From Oscillospiraceae bacterium (GTDB lineage: Bacteria > Bacillota > Clostridia > Oscillospirales > CAG-272): DNA of 35,901 nucleotides. The DNA is taken from assembly GCA_015063695.1 (NCBI GenBank), contig SVTQ01000024.1, forward strand, positions 1 through 35,901, given 5' to 3'. Positions 6,046-14,936 of this stretch are shown one piece after another. The translations under genes were made by a program, and so were the position numbers. The stretch's first letter is position 1, and each line of letters opens with the position of its first letter. Under the pieces are notes generated by a model, which had not been told where the DNA came from, did not search any database, and worked only from the letters and a program-made list of their open reading frames with translations.

Positions 6046-6852
6046 ATGTACAACGTTTCCGATTTTGAATACATACAGTCAAAGGACAATGACAGAGTAA
6101 AGCTTTTCTCAAAGCTTGAAAAGTCCAAATACAGAAAAGAACACGGCTTGTTTCTTGCCGAAGGCAGAAAGCTCGCCGTTGAAGCCGTGGGCGCAGACTG
6201 CGCAAAGTACCTTCTCGTAAGAGAGGACGTGCTTGAAACTGAAGATATTCAGAGCATAATAAAAGCTGCGGAAGGGAAGAGCGAAGTGCTCGTTCTCTCA
6301 AATGCGGCTTTCGGAAAGATAACAACGGAATCAGCTCCTCAGGGCATTATTGCCGTCTGTTCCTTCCCCGAAAAGCATGCTTGCGGTGATGCTTGTATAT
6401 CCGATGATAAAAAGATTATAATACTTGACGGAATAAGAGATCCCGGTAACCTGGGAACGATCCTCCGTTCTGCAGTTGCCTTCGGCATCGATGCAGTTAT
6501 CCTCGGGGACTGCGCCGACATTTATTCTCCCAAGACCGTAAGAGCGGCAATGGGCGCTGTTTTCAAGCTTCAGCTTGTACTGTGCGACTCTCTTTCCGTC
6601 TTCGTGTCAAAGCTTAAGAAAAACGGCAGAAAGATCCTTGGAGCAGCTCTCGGTAAAAACAGTGTTGAGCTCGGAGAGTATTCCCTCGCAAGAAACGATG
6701 CCGTTGTGATCGGCAACGAAGGTCACGGTATCTCGGAGGAGGTTCTTTCCGTCTGTGACAGCTTCCTTAAAATCCCCATGGAAGAGAACTGTGAATCCCT
6801 TAATGCGGGTATCGCCGCCTCCGTTATAATGTGGGAGCTTTACAAATTATAA
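6046..6852 (+). CDS. TrmH/SpoU-family RNA 2'-O-methyltransferase
   Basis: This 268-residue SPOUT enzyme is predicted to put a methyl group from S-adenosylmethionine on the 2'-OH of rRNA or tRNA. Residues 8-105 form the substrate-binding domain typical of RlmB-like proteins (KxRKEHGLFLAEGRKLAVEA). The catalytic domain has motif 1 IRDPGNLGTILRSA (130-143), motif 2 VIGNEGHGIS (221-230) and motif 3 IPMEENCESLNAGIAASV (243-260), giving the trefoil-knot SAM site. Homologues beside rplT are annotated as 23S rRNA methyltransferases (YsgA-like), but the target nucleotide cannot be read from sequence. The Shine-Dalgarno is weak, and a TAG at 6034 rules out an upstream start in this frame. A structured leader precedes it. 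Confidence 0.9.
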   Translation: MYNVSDFEYIQSKDNDRVKLFSKLEKSKYRKEHGLFLAEGRKLAVEAVGADCAKYLLVREDVLETEDIQSIIKAAEGKSEVLVLSNAAFGKITTESAPQGIIAVCSFPEKHACGDACISDDKKIIILDGIRDPGNLGTILRSAVAFGIDAVILGDCADIYSPKTVRAAMGAVFKLQLVLCDSLSVFVSKLKKNGRKILGAALGKNSVELGEYSLARNDAVVIGNEGHGISEEVLSVCDSFLKIPMEENCESLNAGIAASVIMWELYKL

Positions 6853-6867
6853 ACAATTTGCTATAAT
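6839..6867 (+). promoter_or_regulatory. Probable sigma-A promoter of dprA
   Basis: TTTACA (6839-6844), a 17-base spacer and TATAAT (6862-6867). The -35 overlaps the last codons of the preceding methyltransferase gene. It has one mismatch from consensus. Confidence 0.65.
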
Positions 6868-6931
6868 AATATATTAGACAAGAAATCAAACCGATCTTCG
6901 GTATAAAAATATACAATCAGTTGGACGTACA

Positions 6932-8341
6932 ATGAAGATAAAAGACAAACGTGTTTATTGGGTGTGGCTCTCTCTTGTGTGCGGAGCCGCAAGCCGCAAA
7001 GCTGTTAAACTCGTAAGACATTTCGGAACCGCTGAGAAGGTCTTTGCGGCAAAGGCTGAGGATATTCTGAAAAGCGGAGCCGTTAAAGAAAAAGACCGAA
7101 TATATCACGCGCTGATGAAGCACGATATAAACGAGGCGCAAAGCATCGTGGGTTGGTGCGATGAAAAGGGCGTTGACGTTATTGTTCCTTCCGATAAAAA
7201 ATATCCTGCAAACTGTCTTTCTCTCCGAGATGCTCCCATGGTGCTTTACGTTGTGGGCAGTCTTCCCGAATTTGACAAGCAGTGCTGTGTTGCAGTGGTG
7301 GGCACGAGAAAAATGAGTGCCTACGGCAGAAGTCAGGCATTCCGCTTCGGATACGGACTTGCAAAGGGCGGCGCAGTTGTGGTCAGCGGTCTTGCTCTCG
7401 GTGTGGACGGTGCCTCTATGGCTTCATGTATCGAAGCAGGCGGAAAAACAGTCGGTGTTCTCGGATGCGGCATTGATACCGTTTATCCCAAAGAGCATAA
7501 AGATCTTTTCCGCGCAGTTATCAAAAACGGAGCAATCGTCACCGAATATGCTCCCGGTGCTGGTCCCACAAGAGACAGCTTTCCTAAACGAAACAGGCTT
7601 ATCAGTGCCTTGTCACTTGGTACTGTCGTAGTTGAAGCCGATGCCTTCAGCGGCGCTCTTATAACCGCACGACATTCTATTTTCCAAGGGAAAGATGTAT
7701 TTGCAGTTCCCGGCAACGTTGAGTGTGAAGGCTCCGAAGGAACAAATCAGCTTATCAAGGAAGGTGCTTTTACCGTAACCTCTCCCGCTGACGTTCTTGA
7801 CAGATATGAATACGTATATCCTCATTCCGTAAGCGTTGTGAATGCAAAGAGAAGTCTTCGCGAGGTCGATTCCGATACTGCTTCGGAAGAGGTCTGCAGA
7901 AAGTTTGACGTAAGGTGTGAAGCGGACAGATACAGTATCTATGCATCATCCCTTAAGCCTCTCAAACCCCGCGAGGAGGCAGAGGACGTTGAACTTATGG
8001 AGGGCAAAGCTTCCGATATACCGAAGCTCGAGCCCGCTCCAAAATCAGCTAAGAAAAAACGCGCGAAAGCATTTGAAGATCTGCCGGACGAACCTGTCCG
8101 AATAGACTTCGATATGCTGAGCGACGTCGATAAAAAAGTATATAACGCCATGAGGCCCCATAGCCCCATGATACCCGACGAAATAAAGGTTGACGGGCTC
8201 AGAATTCAGGATGTTCTCGCATCTCTTACTCTTCTTGAGATAAGCGGAGCCGTTGAAGCGGGATCAGGCGGATACTTTGTCAGATGCGGCTCAGACGACA
8301 TTTCTTTTGAGGACGAAGATGCGGCCGTGCCCGTAGAATAA
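6932..8341 (+). CDS. dprA: DNA processing protein DprA
   Basis: DprA (Smf) loads RecA on incoming single-stranded DNA in natural transformation. The extended Rossmann domain is complete: VAVVGTRKMSAYG (120-132), SGLALGVDGASM (152-163), GCGIDTVYPKEH (178-189), FPKRNRLISALS (217-228) and VFAVPGNV (256-263). An N-terminal helical domain covers about residues 10-70. The C-terminal winged helix is at about 395-462 (DKKVYNAM...ILASL-type helix, GGYFVRCG). Between them lies a ~100-residue charged linker (about 291-390) that most homologues lack, which makes the protein 469 residues instead of the usual 300-370. It lies upstream of topA, a common Firmicutes pairing, with a 36-base gap. Confidence 0.94.
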   Translation: MKIKDKRVYWVWLSLVCGAASRKAVKLVRHFGTAEKVFAAKAEDILKSGAVKEKDRIYHALMKHDINEAQSIVGWCDEKGVDVIVPSDKKYPANCLSLRDAPMVLYVVGSLPEFDKQCCVAVVGTRKMSAYGRSQAFRFGYGLAKGGAVVVSGLALGVDGASMASCIEAGGKTVGVLGCGIDTVYPKEHKDLFRAVIKNGAIVTEYAPGAGPTRDSFPKRNRLISALSLGTVVVEADAFSGALITARHSIFQGKDVFAVPGNVECEGSEGTNQLIKEGAFTVTSPADVLDRYEYVYPHSVSVVNAKRSLREVDSDTASEEVCRKFDVRCEADRYSIYASSLKPLKPREEAEDVELMEGKASDIPKLEPAPKSAKKKRAKAFEDLPDEPVRIDFDMLSDVDKKVYNAMRPHSPMIPDEIKVDGLRIQDVLASLTLLEISGAVEAGSGGYFVRCGSDDISFEDEDAAVPVE

Positions 8342-8377
8342 GGGAAAAATCAGAGATTGAAAGGATAGTGAAAAATA

Positions 8378-10621
8378 ATGAATTTAGTAATTGTTGAGTC
8401 ACCTACAAAGTCCAGTACCATCAAAAACTATCTCGGTTCAAGCTACAAGGTCGTAGCTTCCAAGGGACACGTGCGTGACCTTCCGAAATCATCTCTCGGA
8501 ATTGATATTGAAGATAATTTTTCAGCTCATTACATCAATATAAGAGGTAAGGGCGATCTCATAAAAGAACTCAAAAAAGAAGCGAAGAAAGCAGATAAAG
8601 TATTCCTCGCGCCTGACCCTGACCGCGAAGGCGAAGCTATTTCATGGCATCTTGTTGCGGCACTTGATATTCCCGCAAGTAAGATAAGAAGAATTACCTT
8701 TAACGAAGTAACAAAGAACGCAGTCAAGGAAGCAATAAAGCATCCCCGCGAGATCAACATGGACCTTGTAAATGCACAGCAGGCTCGCCGTATTCTCGAC
8801 AGACTTGTTGGCTATAAGCTCAGCCCCCTTCTCTGGAAGAACATCAAGAGCGGTCTTTCCGCAGGCCGTGTTCAGTCTGTGGTAACACGTATTATCGTTG
8901 AGAGAGAAGAGGAGATCCGCGCATTTATTCCCAAGGAATACTGGACGATCGATGCAGAGCTTCTCACGTCAAAGGATAAGCCTCTCGTTGCTCATTACTT
9001 TGGTGAAGCAAAGAACGGAAAGAAGGTTGAAATCACAAACGGGGATGATGCAAGAAAAATCGTTTCCGATGTTTCCGGTCACGAATTCAAGGCGGCGGAA
9101 GTAAAGAAGAGCACAAAGCTTCGCGCACCCGCTCCCCCCTTCACAACCTCGACACTTCAGCAGGAGGCTTCAAGAAAGCTGAACTTCCAGACTCAGAAGA
9201 CTATGAAGGTTGCTCAGGAGCTTTATGAAGGTATCAACCTCGGTGCCGAAAACGGCGGTGTTCAGGGTCTTATCACCTACATGAGAACTGACTCTCTCCG
9301 TATTTCCGCAGAAGCACAGGCAGCGGCAAAGGATTATATCATCGAAAAGTTCGGTGAAAAGTATTATCCCAAGACAACTCGCGTGTACAAGTCCAAGGCT
9401 AACGCACAGGATGCGCACGAAGCAATAAGACCTTCCGGCATGAACCTTGAACCTGCAAAGGTGAAGAAGTACCTCACGTTCGACCAGTACAGACTTTATA
9501 AGCTTATCTGGGACAGATTTGTGGCAAGCCAGATGCAGTCGGCTGAGATTGCAGTTGTAAACTGTGATTTTGAGTGCGAAGGACACCTTTTCCGCGCCGC
9601 AGGCAACACTGTGAAGTTCCCCGGATTTCTCAGCATTTACGAGGAGTCTACCGACGAGCCCGGAGAAAGCGGAAATGCAAAGTCAAAGCTTCCCGCAGTA
9701 TCCGAAGGAGAAATGCTCAGATGCAGTGAAACAACGCCTGCTCAGCACTTCACCGAGGCTCCCTCAAGATATACTGAAGCGTCCCTTGTAAAGCTTCTTG
9801 AAGAAAAGGGAATAGGCCGTCCCAGTACCTATAATACAATTATAACTATCGTTCTCACAAGAGGTTACGTAAACAGAGAAGGCAAATCTCTCGTTCCCAC
9901 TCCTCTCGGTGAGATCACCACAAAGCTCATGAAGGACTCCTTCCCCGATATCGTGGACTACGCTTACACGGCGCAGATGGAAGAGAAGCTTGACAGTATC
10001 GAAACAGGCAAAGCAAGCCTTAACCAGATACTCAGTGATTTCTATAAGGACTTCTCAAAAGAGCTTGACAATGCTGAAAAAGCTATTACACCCGGCGACT
10101 ATCAGCTTCCCGTTGAAGAAACAGACCTTGTCTGCGACCTTTGCGGAGCTAAAATGATAGTAAAGAACGGACGTTTCGGTAAGTTTGCGGCTTGCCCCAA
10201 CTACCCCAAGTGTAAGAATACAAAGCAGCTTTCCGCTCCCAAAAAGGAAAAGGCTGAGGCCGAAAAGAAGGAGCCCGAGCTTGCTCCCTTCAAGTGCGAA
10301 GAATGCGGCTCCGATATGGTGGTCAGAAGCGGCAGATACGGTGATTTCTATGCCTGCGTGAACTATCCCAAGTGTAAATTCACAAAGCCCAAGGAAACGA
10401 CCGTAGTTGCAAAGTGCCCTAAGTGCGGCGGTGACGTGCTTCAGAGAAGAGGCAGAAACAAGAGCATTTTCTATAGCTGTTCAAACTATCCCGAATGTGA
10501 CTATTCCTCATGGGATATGCCAACAAACGAAAAATGTCCCGAATGCGGAGAGATTCTTTACCGCAAGAAGACAAAGGATGCGCTTGTATGCAAAGCGTGC
10601 GATTATCAGAAAAAAGACTGA
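8378..10621 (+). CDS. topA: DNA topoisomerase I
   Basis: This 747-residue type IA topoisomerase relaxes negative supercoils by single-strand passage. The TOPRIM domain shows LVIVESPTKSSTIKNYLG (Glu7) and APDPDREGEA (Asp80, Asp82, Glu84, metal ligands). The active-site tyrosine is Tyr301 in ITYMRTDSLRIS. At the C-terminus there are four Cys4 zinc ribbons (about residues 585-611, 645-675, 690-720 and 725-743) with CxxC...CPNYPKC-type spacing; the last is abbreviated (CPEC...CKAC). These bind single-stranded DNA and, in E. coli, RNA polymerase. AAAGGA precedes the ATG. The next gene, trmFO, starts 12 bases after the stop. Confidence 0.97.
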   Translation: MNLVIVESPTKSSTIKNYLGSSYKVVASKGHVRDLPKSSLGIDIEDNFSAHYINIRGKGDLIKELKKEAKKADKVFLAPDPDREGEAISWHLVAALDIPASKIRRITFNEVTKNAVKEAIKHPREINMDLVNAQQARRILDRLVGYKLSPLLWKNIKSGLSAGRVQSVVTRIIVEREEEIRAFIPKEYWTIDAELLTSKDKPLVAHYFGEAKNGKKVEITNGDDARKIVSDVSGHEFKAAEVKKSTKLRAPAPPFTTSTLQQEASRKLNFQTQKTMKVAQELYEGINLGAENGGVQGLITYMRTDSLRISAEAQAAAKDYIIEKFGEKYYPKTTRVYKSKANAQDAHEAIRPSGMNLEPAKVKKYLTFDQYRLYKLIWDRFVASQMQSAEIAVVNCDFECEGHLFRAAGNTVKFPGFLSIYEESTDEPGESGNAKSKLPAVSEGEMLRCSETTPAQHFTEAPSRYTEASLVKLLEEKGIGRPSTYNTIITIVLTRGYVNREGKSLVPTPLGEITTKLMKDSFPDIVDYAYTAQMEEKLDSIETGKASLNQILSDFYKDFSKELDNAEKAITPGDYQLPVEETDLVCDLCGAKMIVKNGRFGKFAACPNYPKCKNTKQLSAPKKEKAEAEKKEPELAPFKCEECGSDMVVRSGRYGDFYACVNYPKCKFTKPKETTVVAKCPKCGGDVLQRRGRNKSIFYSCSNYPECDYSSWDMPTNEKCPECGEILYRKKTKDALVCKACDYQKKD

Positions 10622-10633
10622 CAAGGATTTAAA

Positions 10634-11950
10634 ATGAATCATATAAACGTTATCGGGGCAGGTCTTGCAGGCTGTGAAGCCGCATGGCAGGCGGCATTGC
10701 GCGGTGTTCACGTAAAGCTTTATGAGATGAAGCCTCAGAAAAAGACCCCTGCCCATACTTACAACGGATTTGCAGAGCTTGTCTGCTCCAATTCCCTCAG
10801 AAATAATTCCGTTGAATCCGCAATAGGTCTTCTTAAGGAAGAGCTTCGCAGAATGGATTCTCTTATCATGGAAGCGGCAGAGGCGACAAAGGTCTCAGCA
10901 GGCGGTGCCCTTGCGGTTGACAGAGTTCTGTTTTCCGATTATATCACCGAGAAGATAAGAAGCTGTCCCCTTATAGAGGTCGTTGAAGAGGAGTGTACAA
11001 GTATTCCCGCGGGAGAGATCACCGTTATCGCTACGGGTCCTCTTACCTCCGAGCCAATGGCGGACTGTATTCTTTCGCTTATCGGCGACAGAAGCCTTTA
11101 TTTCTATGATGCGGCGGCTCCCATTGTCAGCTTCGAGAGCATCAATATGGATAAAGCCTTCTTTGCATCAAGATACGGAAAGGGCGATGCCGACTATATC
11201 AACTGTCCCATGACTAAAGAAGAATATACCGACTTCTATGAAGCGCTTATTTCTGCCGAAGAAGCGGAGCTTCACGATTTTGAGAAGAAGGACAGCCTCA
11301 AGGTGTTCGAAGGATGTATGCCCGTTGAGGTCATGGCAAAGCGAGGCGAGGATACCCTCCGCTTCGGTCCCCTCAAGCCCGTTGGTATCACGCATCCCGA
11401 AACAGGAGAAACATATTATGCAGTCGTTCAGCTTCGCCGCGAGGATGAAAGCGGAACGATGTTCAATATCGTCGGCTTCCAGACACATCTGAAATTCCCG
11501 GAACAGAAGAGAGTTTTCGGAATGATTCCCGGCCTTGAAAATGCGGAATTTCTGAGATACGGCGTTATGCACAGAAACACTTTCCTTAATTCTCCCGGTA
11601 TTCTTAATTCCGATTACAGCATGAAGGAAAGACCGAAAGTTTTCTTCGCAGGTCAGATGACAGGTGTTGAAGGATATATAGAGTCCTCGGCATCGGGCTT
11701 TGTTGCAGGGGTCAGCGCCGCATGCAGAGCAAAGGGTGAAGAGGTCGTAGACTTCCCGAAAACAACAATGATAGGCGCTATGGCTAATTATGTAAGCGAA
11801 GGCGGAGTTTCCGATTTTCAGCCCATGAATGCAAATTTCGGCATTATTCCTCCCCCCGCCGAAAAGGTTCGCGGAGGTAAGCGCATGAGATATGCGTATT
11901 ACGCCAAACGCGCCCTTGAGGATCTTGACAAAATCGATCTCAAAAAGTAA
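10634..11950 (+). CDS. trmFO: Folate-dependent tRNA (uracil-5-)-methyltransferase TrmFO
   Basis: TrmFO makes 5-methyluridine at position 54 of the tRNA T-loop, using methylene-tetrahydrofolate as carbon donor and FADH2 as reductant. The N-terminus has the FAD-binding VIGAGLAGCEAAWQAA block (6-21). ELVCSNSLRNN carries the conserved Cys involved in catalysis, and GQMTGVEGYIESSASGFVAG near residue 345-365 is the second flavin signature. The length, 438, is normal. Its cofactor supplier FolD is encoded later in the window. It directly follows topA, and both are probably in one transcript. Confidence 0.97.
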   Translation: MNHINVIGAGLAGCEAAWQAALRGVHVKLYEMKPQKKTPAHTYNGFAELVCSNSLRNNSVESAIGLLKEELRRMDSLIMEAAEATKVSAGGALAVDRVLFSDYITEKIRSCPLIEVVEEECTSIPAGEITVIATGPLTSEPMADCILSLIGDRSLYFYDAAAPIVSFESINMDKAFFASRYGKGDADYINCPMTKEEYTDFYEALISAEEAELHDFEKKDSLKVFEGCMPVEVMAKRGEDTLRFGPLKPVGITHPETGETYYAVVQLRREDESGTMFNIVGFQTHLKFPEQKRVFGMIPGLENAEFLRYGVMHRNTFLNSPGILNSDYSMKERPKVFFAGQMTGVEGYIESSASGFVAGVSAACRAKGEEVVDFPKTTMIGAMANYVSEGGVSDFQPMNANFGIIPPPAEKVRGGKRMRYAYYAKRALEDLDKIDLKK

Positions 11951-11989
11951 GTTAAAGCTAAGATTTATATACAGAGAAAGGATAGGACC

Positions 11990-13024
11990 ATGAGAATAAT
12001 AATTGATGCCATGAGCGGAGATAACGCTCCCTTTGAAATAGTCAAAGGTGCTCTTGAAGCTTCAAAGATTTATGATATCGACCTTGTGCTGACAGGTAAT
12101 AAGGACACTATCGAAAAGATTGCCGATGAGCTCGGTTATTCTCTTGAAGGTGTGGAGATAATCGATACCGACGTGGTGATAACCATGGAGGACGACCCCA
12201 ACTGTGTCGTAAGAAGCAAAAAAAATTCTTCCATGTCACTCGGTCTCTACGAGCTGAAGGAGAACGCTGACGCATTCGTTACCGCAGGAAATACGGGCGC
12301 AATGTTCGTGGGCGCATCCCTTATCGTAAGACCCGTGAAGGGCATCAGAAGACCCTGCCTTGCAACTATCCTGCCTTTTCCCGAACCCCTTCTCCTTCTT
12401 GACTGCGGCGCAAACGTAAACGTACTGCCCGAGTATCTTGAAACATGGGCTTGCATGGGCTCCCTCTATATGGAAAAGATAATGAAAATATCAGATCCGA
12501 GAGTAGGTCTTCTCAACAACGGTGCAGAGGAGCATAAGGGCACTCCCATTATGGTTGAGACACACCGGAAGCTTAAAGCGTCAAAGGAAATAAACTTTAT
12601 CGGAAACGTTGAAGCGAGAGATATTCCTTTCGGCGCGTGCGACGTCCTCGTGACCGACGGCTTTACGGGTAACATAGTTCTGAAGTATACCGAAGGCTTC
12701 GGTAAATTCTTCATGAAGACCCTCAAAAAGATGTACTCAAAGAATACCCGATCCAAAATGAGTTTTCTTGCCATGAAGGACCAGATAATGGACCTTCGCC
12801 GTCAGTTTGACGCAGGTGAGTACGGCGGAGCACCCCTTCTCGGTCTTTCAAAGCCTGTTATCAAGGCTCACGGAAGCTCCGATGCAAGAGATATAAAAAA
12901 TGCCGTAAGAGTTGCCGTAGCCTTTGCCGAAACCGGTGTGGTCGAAGAGATCGGCGCATCCGCATCAAGACTTATTGCTGCAAGAAATGCGGAGAAGAAA
13001 GAGAATACGGAGAGCGAAAGCTGA
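11990..13024 (+). CDS. plsX: Phosphate acyltransferase PlsX
   Basis: PlsX converts acyl-ACP to acyl-phosphate, the donor used by PlsY to start phospholipid synthesis; it is a peripheral membrane enzyme. The family start, IIIDAMSGDNAPFEIVKGALEA, is present, with SSMSLGLYELKENADAFVTAGNTGAMF, LLDCGANVN, LLNNGAEEHKGT and DVLVTDGFTGNIVLKYTEG in order. 344 residues is normal. GAAAGGAT lies at good spacing before the ATG. In many Firmicutes acpP sits between plsX and rnc; here it is absent and the 55-base spacer holds a duplicated 13-mer. Confidence 0.97.
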   Translation: MRIIIDAMSGDNAPFEIVKGALEASKIYDIDLVLTGNKDTIEKIADELGYSLEGVEIIDTDVVITMEDDPNCVVRSKKNSSMSLGLYELKENADAFVTAGNTGAMFVGASLIVRPVKGIRRPCLATILPFPEPLLLLDCGANVNVLPEYLETWACMGSLYMEKIMKISDPRVGLLNNGAEEHKGTPIMVETHRKLKASKEINFIGNVEARDIPFGACDVLVTDGFTGNIVLKYTEGFGKFFMKTLKKMYSKNTRSKMSFLAMKDQIMDLRRQFDAGEYGGAPLLGLSKPVIKAHGSSDARDIKNAVRVAVAFAETGVVEEIGASASRLIAARNAEKKENTESES

Positions 13025-13037
13025 GCCTCTCCATAAA

Positions 13038-13063
13038 TATATAACTCTACTATATAACTCTAC
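13038..13063 (+). repeat. Exact tandem duplication of a 13-mer before rnc
   Basis: TATATAACTCTAC occurs twice in direct succession (13038-13050 and 13051-13063), immediately before the rnc Shine-Dalgarno. The exactness suggests a recent slippage duplication; the copy number could vary between strains. Confidence 0.85.
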
Positions 13064-13079
13064 GTAAGGAGTGAAAATT

Positions 13080-13811
13080 TTGAATAATACAGAAAAGGTG
13101 TTGCCCCTCTCTATAGAAGGACTTGAAAAGATCATAGGCTACACTTATTCGGATAAAGAGCTTCTGAGGAAAGCTCTGACACATTCTTCTTTTTCAAACG
13201 AAAAGAAGTCAAAGAACAAAAAAGGCGACTGTAACGAGAGACTTGAATTCCTCGGTGACTCTATTCTTTCGATAGTAGTAAGTGAGTACCTTTTTTCAAG
13301 ATACGTTGACAATCAGGAGGGTGACCTTTCAAAGATACGTTCCTCCGTCGTCTGCGAAAAAGCGCTTGCGAAATACGCCGCAGAGATAGGCCTCGGAGAT
13401 TATATGTATCTCGGCCGCGGTGAGGAGCTGAACAACGGCAGACACCGTCCTTCCATCACTGCCGACGCATTTGAAGCTCTCCTTGCTTCGATGTATCTTG
13501 ACTCAGAAAGAGATATGGAAGTCATCCGCCGCTTTGTCCTCGGCTTTATTAAACGCGAAATAGATTTTATCAGTAAGAATTCCACCTTTGTTGACTATAA
13601 GACCATGCTGCAGCAGATAATTCAGCAGTCCGAGGGCGAAAAGCTTGAATACGTGCTCGTTGATGAAACGGGACCTGACCACAGCAAAACATTCGTTACC
13701 GAAGCAAGACTTAACGGAAGTCCCATAGGTAAGGGAAGCGCAGGCTCCAAGCGCGAATCCGAGCAGATGGCGGCAAAGGAAGCACTGAAGCTCTTCGGCG
13801 AGGATTACTGA
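13080..13811 (+). CDS. rnc: Ribonuclease III
   Basis: RNase III cleaves double-stranded RNA in rRNA precursors and mRNAs. The signature NERLEFLGDSIL (52-63) carries the catalytic Glu and Asp, and HRPSITADAFEALLASMYLD holds the second acidic pair. The dsRNA-binding domain is at about 165-240 (DYKTMLQQIIQQ ... GSKRESEQMAAKEALKLF). I chose TTG at 13080 because AAGGAG (13066-13071) ends eight bases upstream; the GTG at 13071 overlaps that Shine-Dalgarno. This gives 243 residues. Position next to smc and ftsY is the standard Firmicutes arrangement. Confidence 0.96.
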   Translation: MNNTEKVLPLSIEGLEKIIGYTYSDKELLRKALTHSSFSNEKKSKNKKGDCNERLEFLGDSILSIVVSEYLFSRYVDNQEGDLSKIRSSVVCEKALAKYAAEIGLGDYMYLGRGEELNNGRHRPSITADAFEALLASMYLDSERDMEVIRRFVLGFIKREIDFISKNSTFVDYKTMLQQIIQQSEGEKLEYVLVDETGPDHSKTFVTEARLNGSPIGKGSAGSKRESEQMAAKEALKLFGEDY

Positions 13812-13839
13812 TAAGCTAAATACATATGAGGATCATTTA

Positions 13840-14907
13840 ATGAAACATATAAATATCCCTGTTTTCATTCCTCATCTGGGCTGTCCGAATATGTGCGTTT
13901 TTTGTAATCAGCGCACTATTTCGGGCATTTCCTGTTTCAGTGAGGAAACGGTAAAAGCCACAATAGAAGAAGTTTTATCAACTTCCGATGGGTGTGAAGC
14001 AGAAATTGCCTTCTTCGGAGGCTCCTTTACGGGTATTGACAGAGAGCTTATGACACGTCTTCTTGACCTTGCCGAAAGCTATGTAAAAGAATGCAGAGTT
14101 TCGGGAATAAGAATGTCGACACGTCCCGATTATATCGACGAAGAAATTGTCTCTATACTTAAAAAATATACTGTCTCGCAGATAGAGCTCGGCATACAGA
14201 GCATGTCGGATAAGGTACTTGAAGCCTGCAAACGCGGACATACCGCAAGTCAGACGGAAAAAGCAGTAAAGCTCCTTGTTGAAAGCGGCTTTGAGGTAGT
14301 CGGTCAGATGATGGTGGGACTTCCGGGGGCAACACCCGATGACGAATTGTATACTGCTCGGAAGATCTCTGAAATGGGATGCGTAGCTTCAAGAATATAT
14401 CCCACGGTTGTATTTTTCGGCACAGAACTTGAAGAAATGCTCGAGGTCGGAAAATATGCTCCGCTGACAGTTGAAGAAGCAGTGGAGCGAAGCTCGCGTG
14501 TTCTTGAAGCTTTTGAGGTTTCGGGAGTTAACTGCATACGCATAGGCCTTTGTGACAGTGAAAATCTTCATTCCGATACGACCTACGCGGCAGGGCCCAA
14601 TCACAGCGCCCTCGGTGAGCTTGTTATGAGCCGCGTCTTTTATAACAGAATTTGCCGACAGGTCGAAAATTTTCTTAAGAAAAACGACCTGCCTACAGAC
14701 GTATCACTTGCAACCGATGAGGAAAAGAAAACACTTTCCTCGGTTAAGCTTGAGGTTTGGTGCCCCAAGGGAACTGTTTCAAAGATAGTGGGCAATAAAA
14801 AGGAAAATAAAGAGAAAATTTACCGAAAATACGGTATAAAGTACGTAAAAGCCGTTGAAAAAAACGACCTTTTGCGTTATAATATAATAATAAATGCTAT
14901 TTTATAG
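13840..14907 (+). CDS. Elp3-like radical SAM protein
   Basis: This 355-residue protein has the radical-SAM cluster motif HLGCPNMCVFCNQ (Cys15, Cys19, Cys22), FFGGSFTGI, STRPDYID, IELGIQSMSDKVLEACKRGH and VGQMMVGLPGATPDDE, all typical of the Elp3/HemN-type branch. No Elp3 acetyltransferase domain follows; the C-terminal ~80 residues are Lys-rich and poorly conserved. Proteins of this type commonly sit between rnc and smc in Clostridia, but their substrate is unknown to me; a tRNA or protein modification is possible only by analogy with Elp3. It starts 28 bases after rnc and 29 bases before smc, so it is probably cotranscribed with both. Confidence 0.88.
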   Translation: MKHINIPVFIPHLGCPNMCVFCNQRTISGISCFSEETVKATIEEVLSTSDGCEAEIAFFGGSFTGIDRELMTRLLDLAESYVKECRVSGIRMSTRPDYIDEEIVSILKKYTVSQIELGIQSMSDKVLEACKRGHTASQTEKAVKLLVESGFEVVGQMMVGLPGATPDDELYTARKISEMGCVASRIYPTVVFFGTELEEMLEVGKYAPLTVEEAVERSSRVLEAFEVSGVNCIRIGLCDSENLHSDTTYAAGPNHSALGELVMSRVFYNRICRQVENFLKKNDLPTDVSLATDEEKKTLSSVKLEVWCPKGTVSKIVGNKKENKEKIYRKYGIKYVKAVEKNDLLRYNIIINAIL

Positions 14908-14936
14908 AAAAAAGCCGAAAGGATAATTATAAAGAT

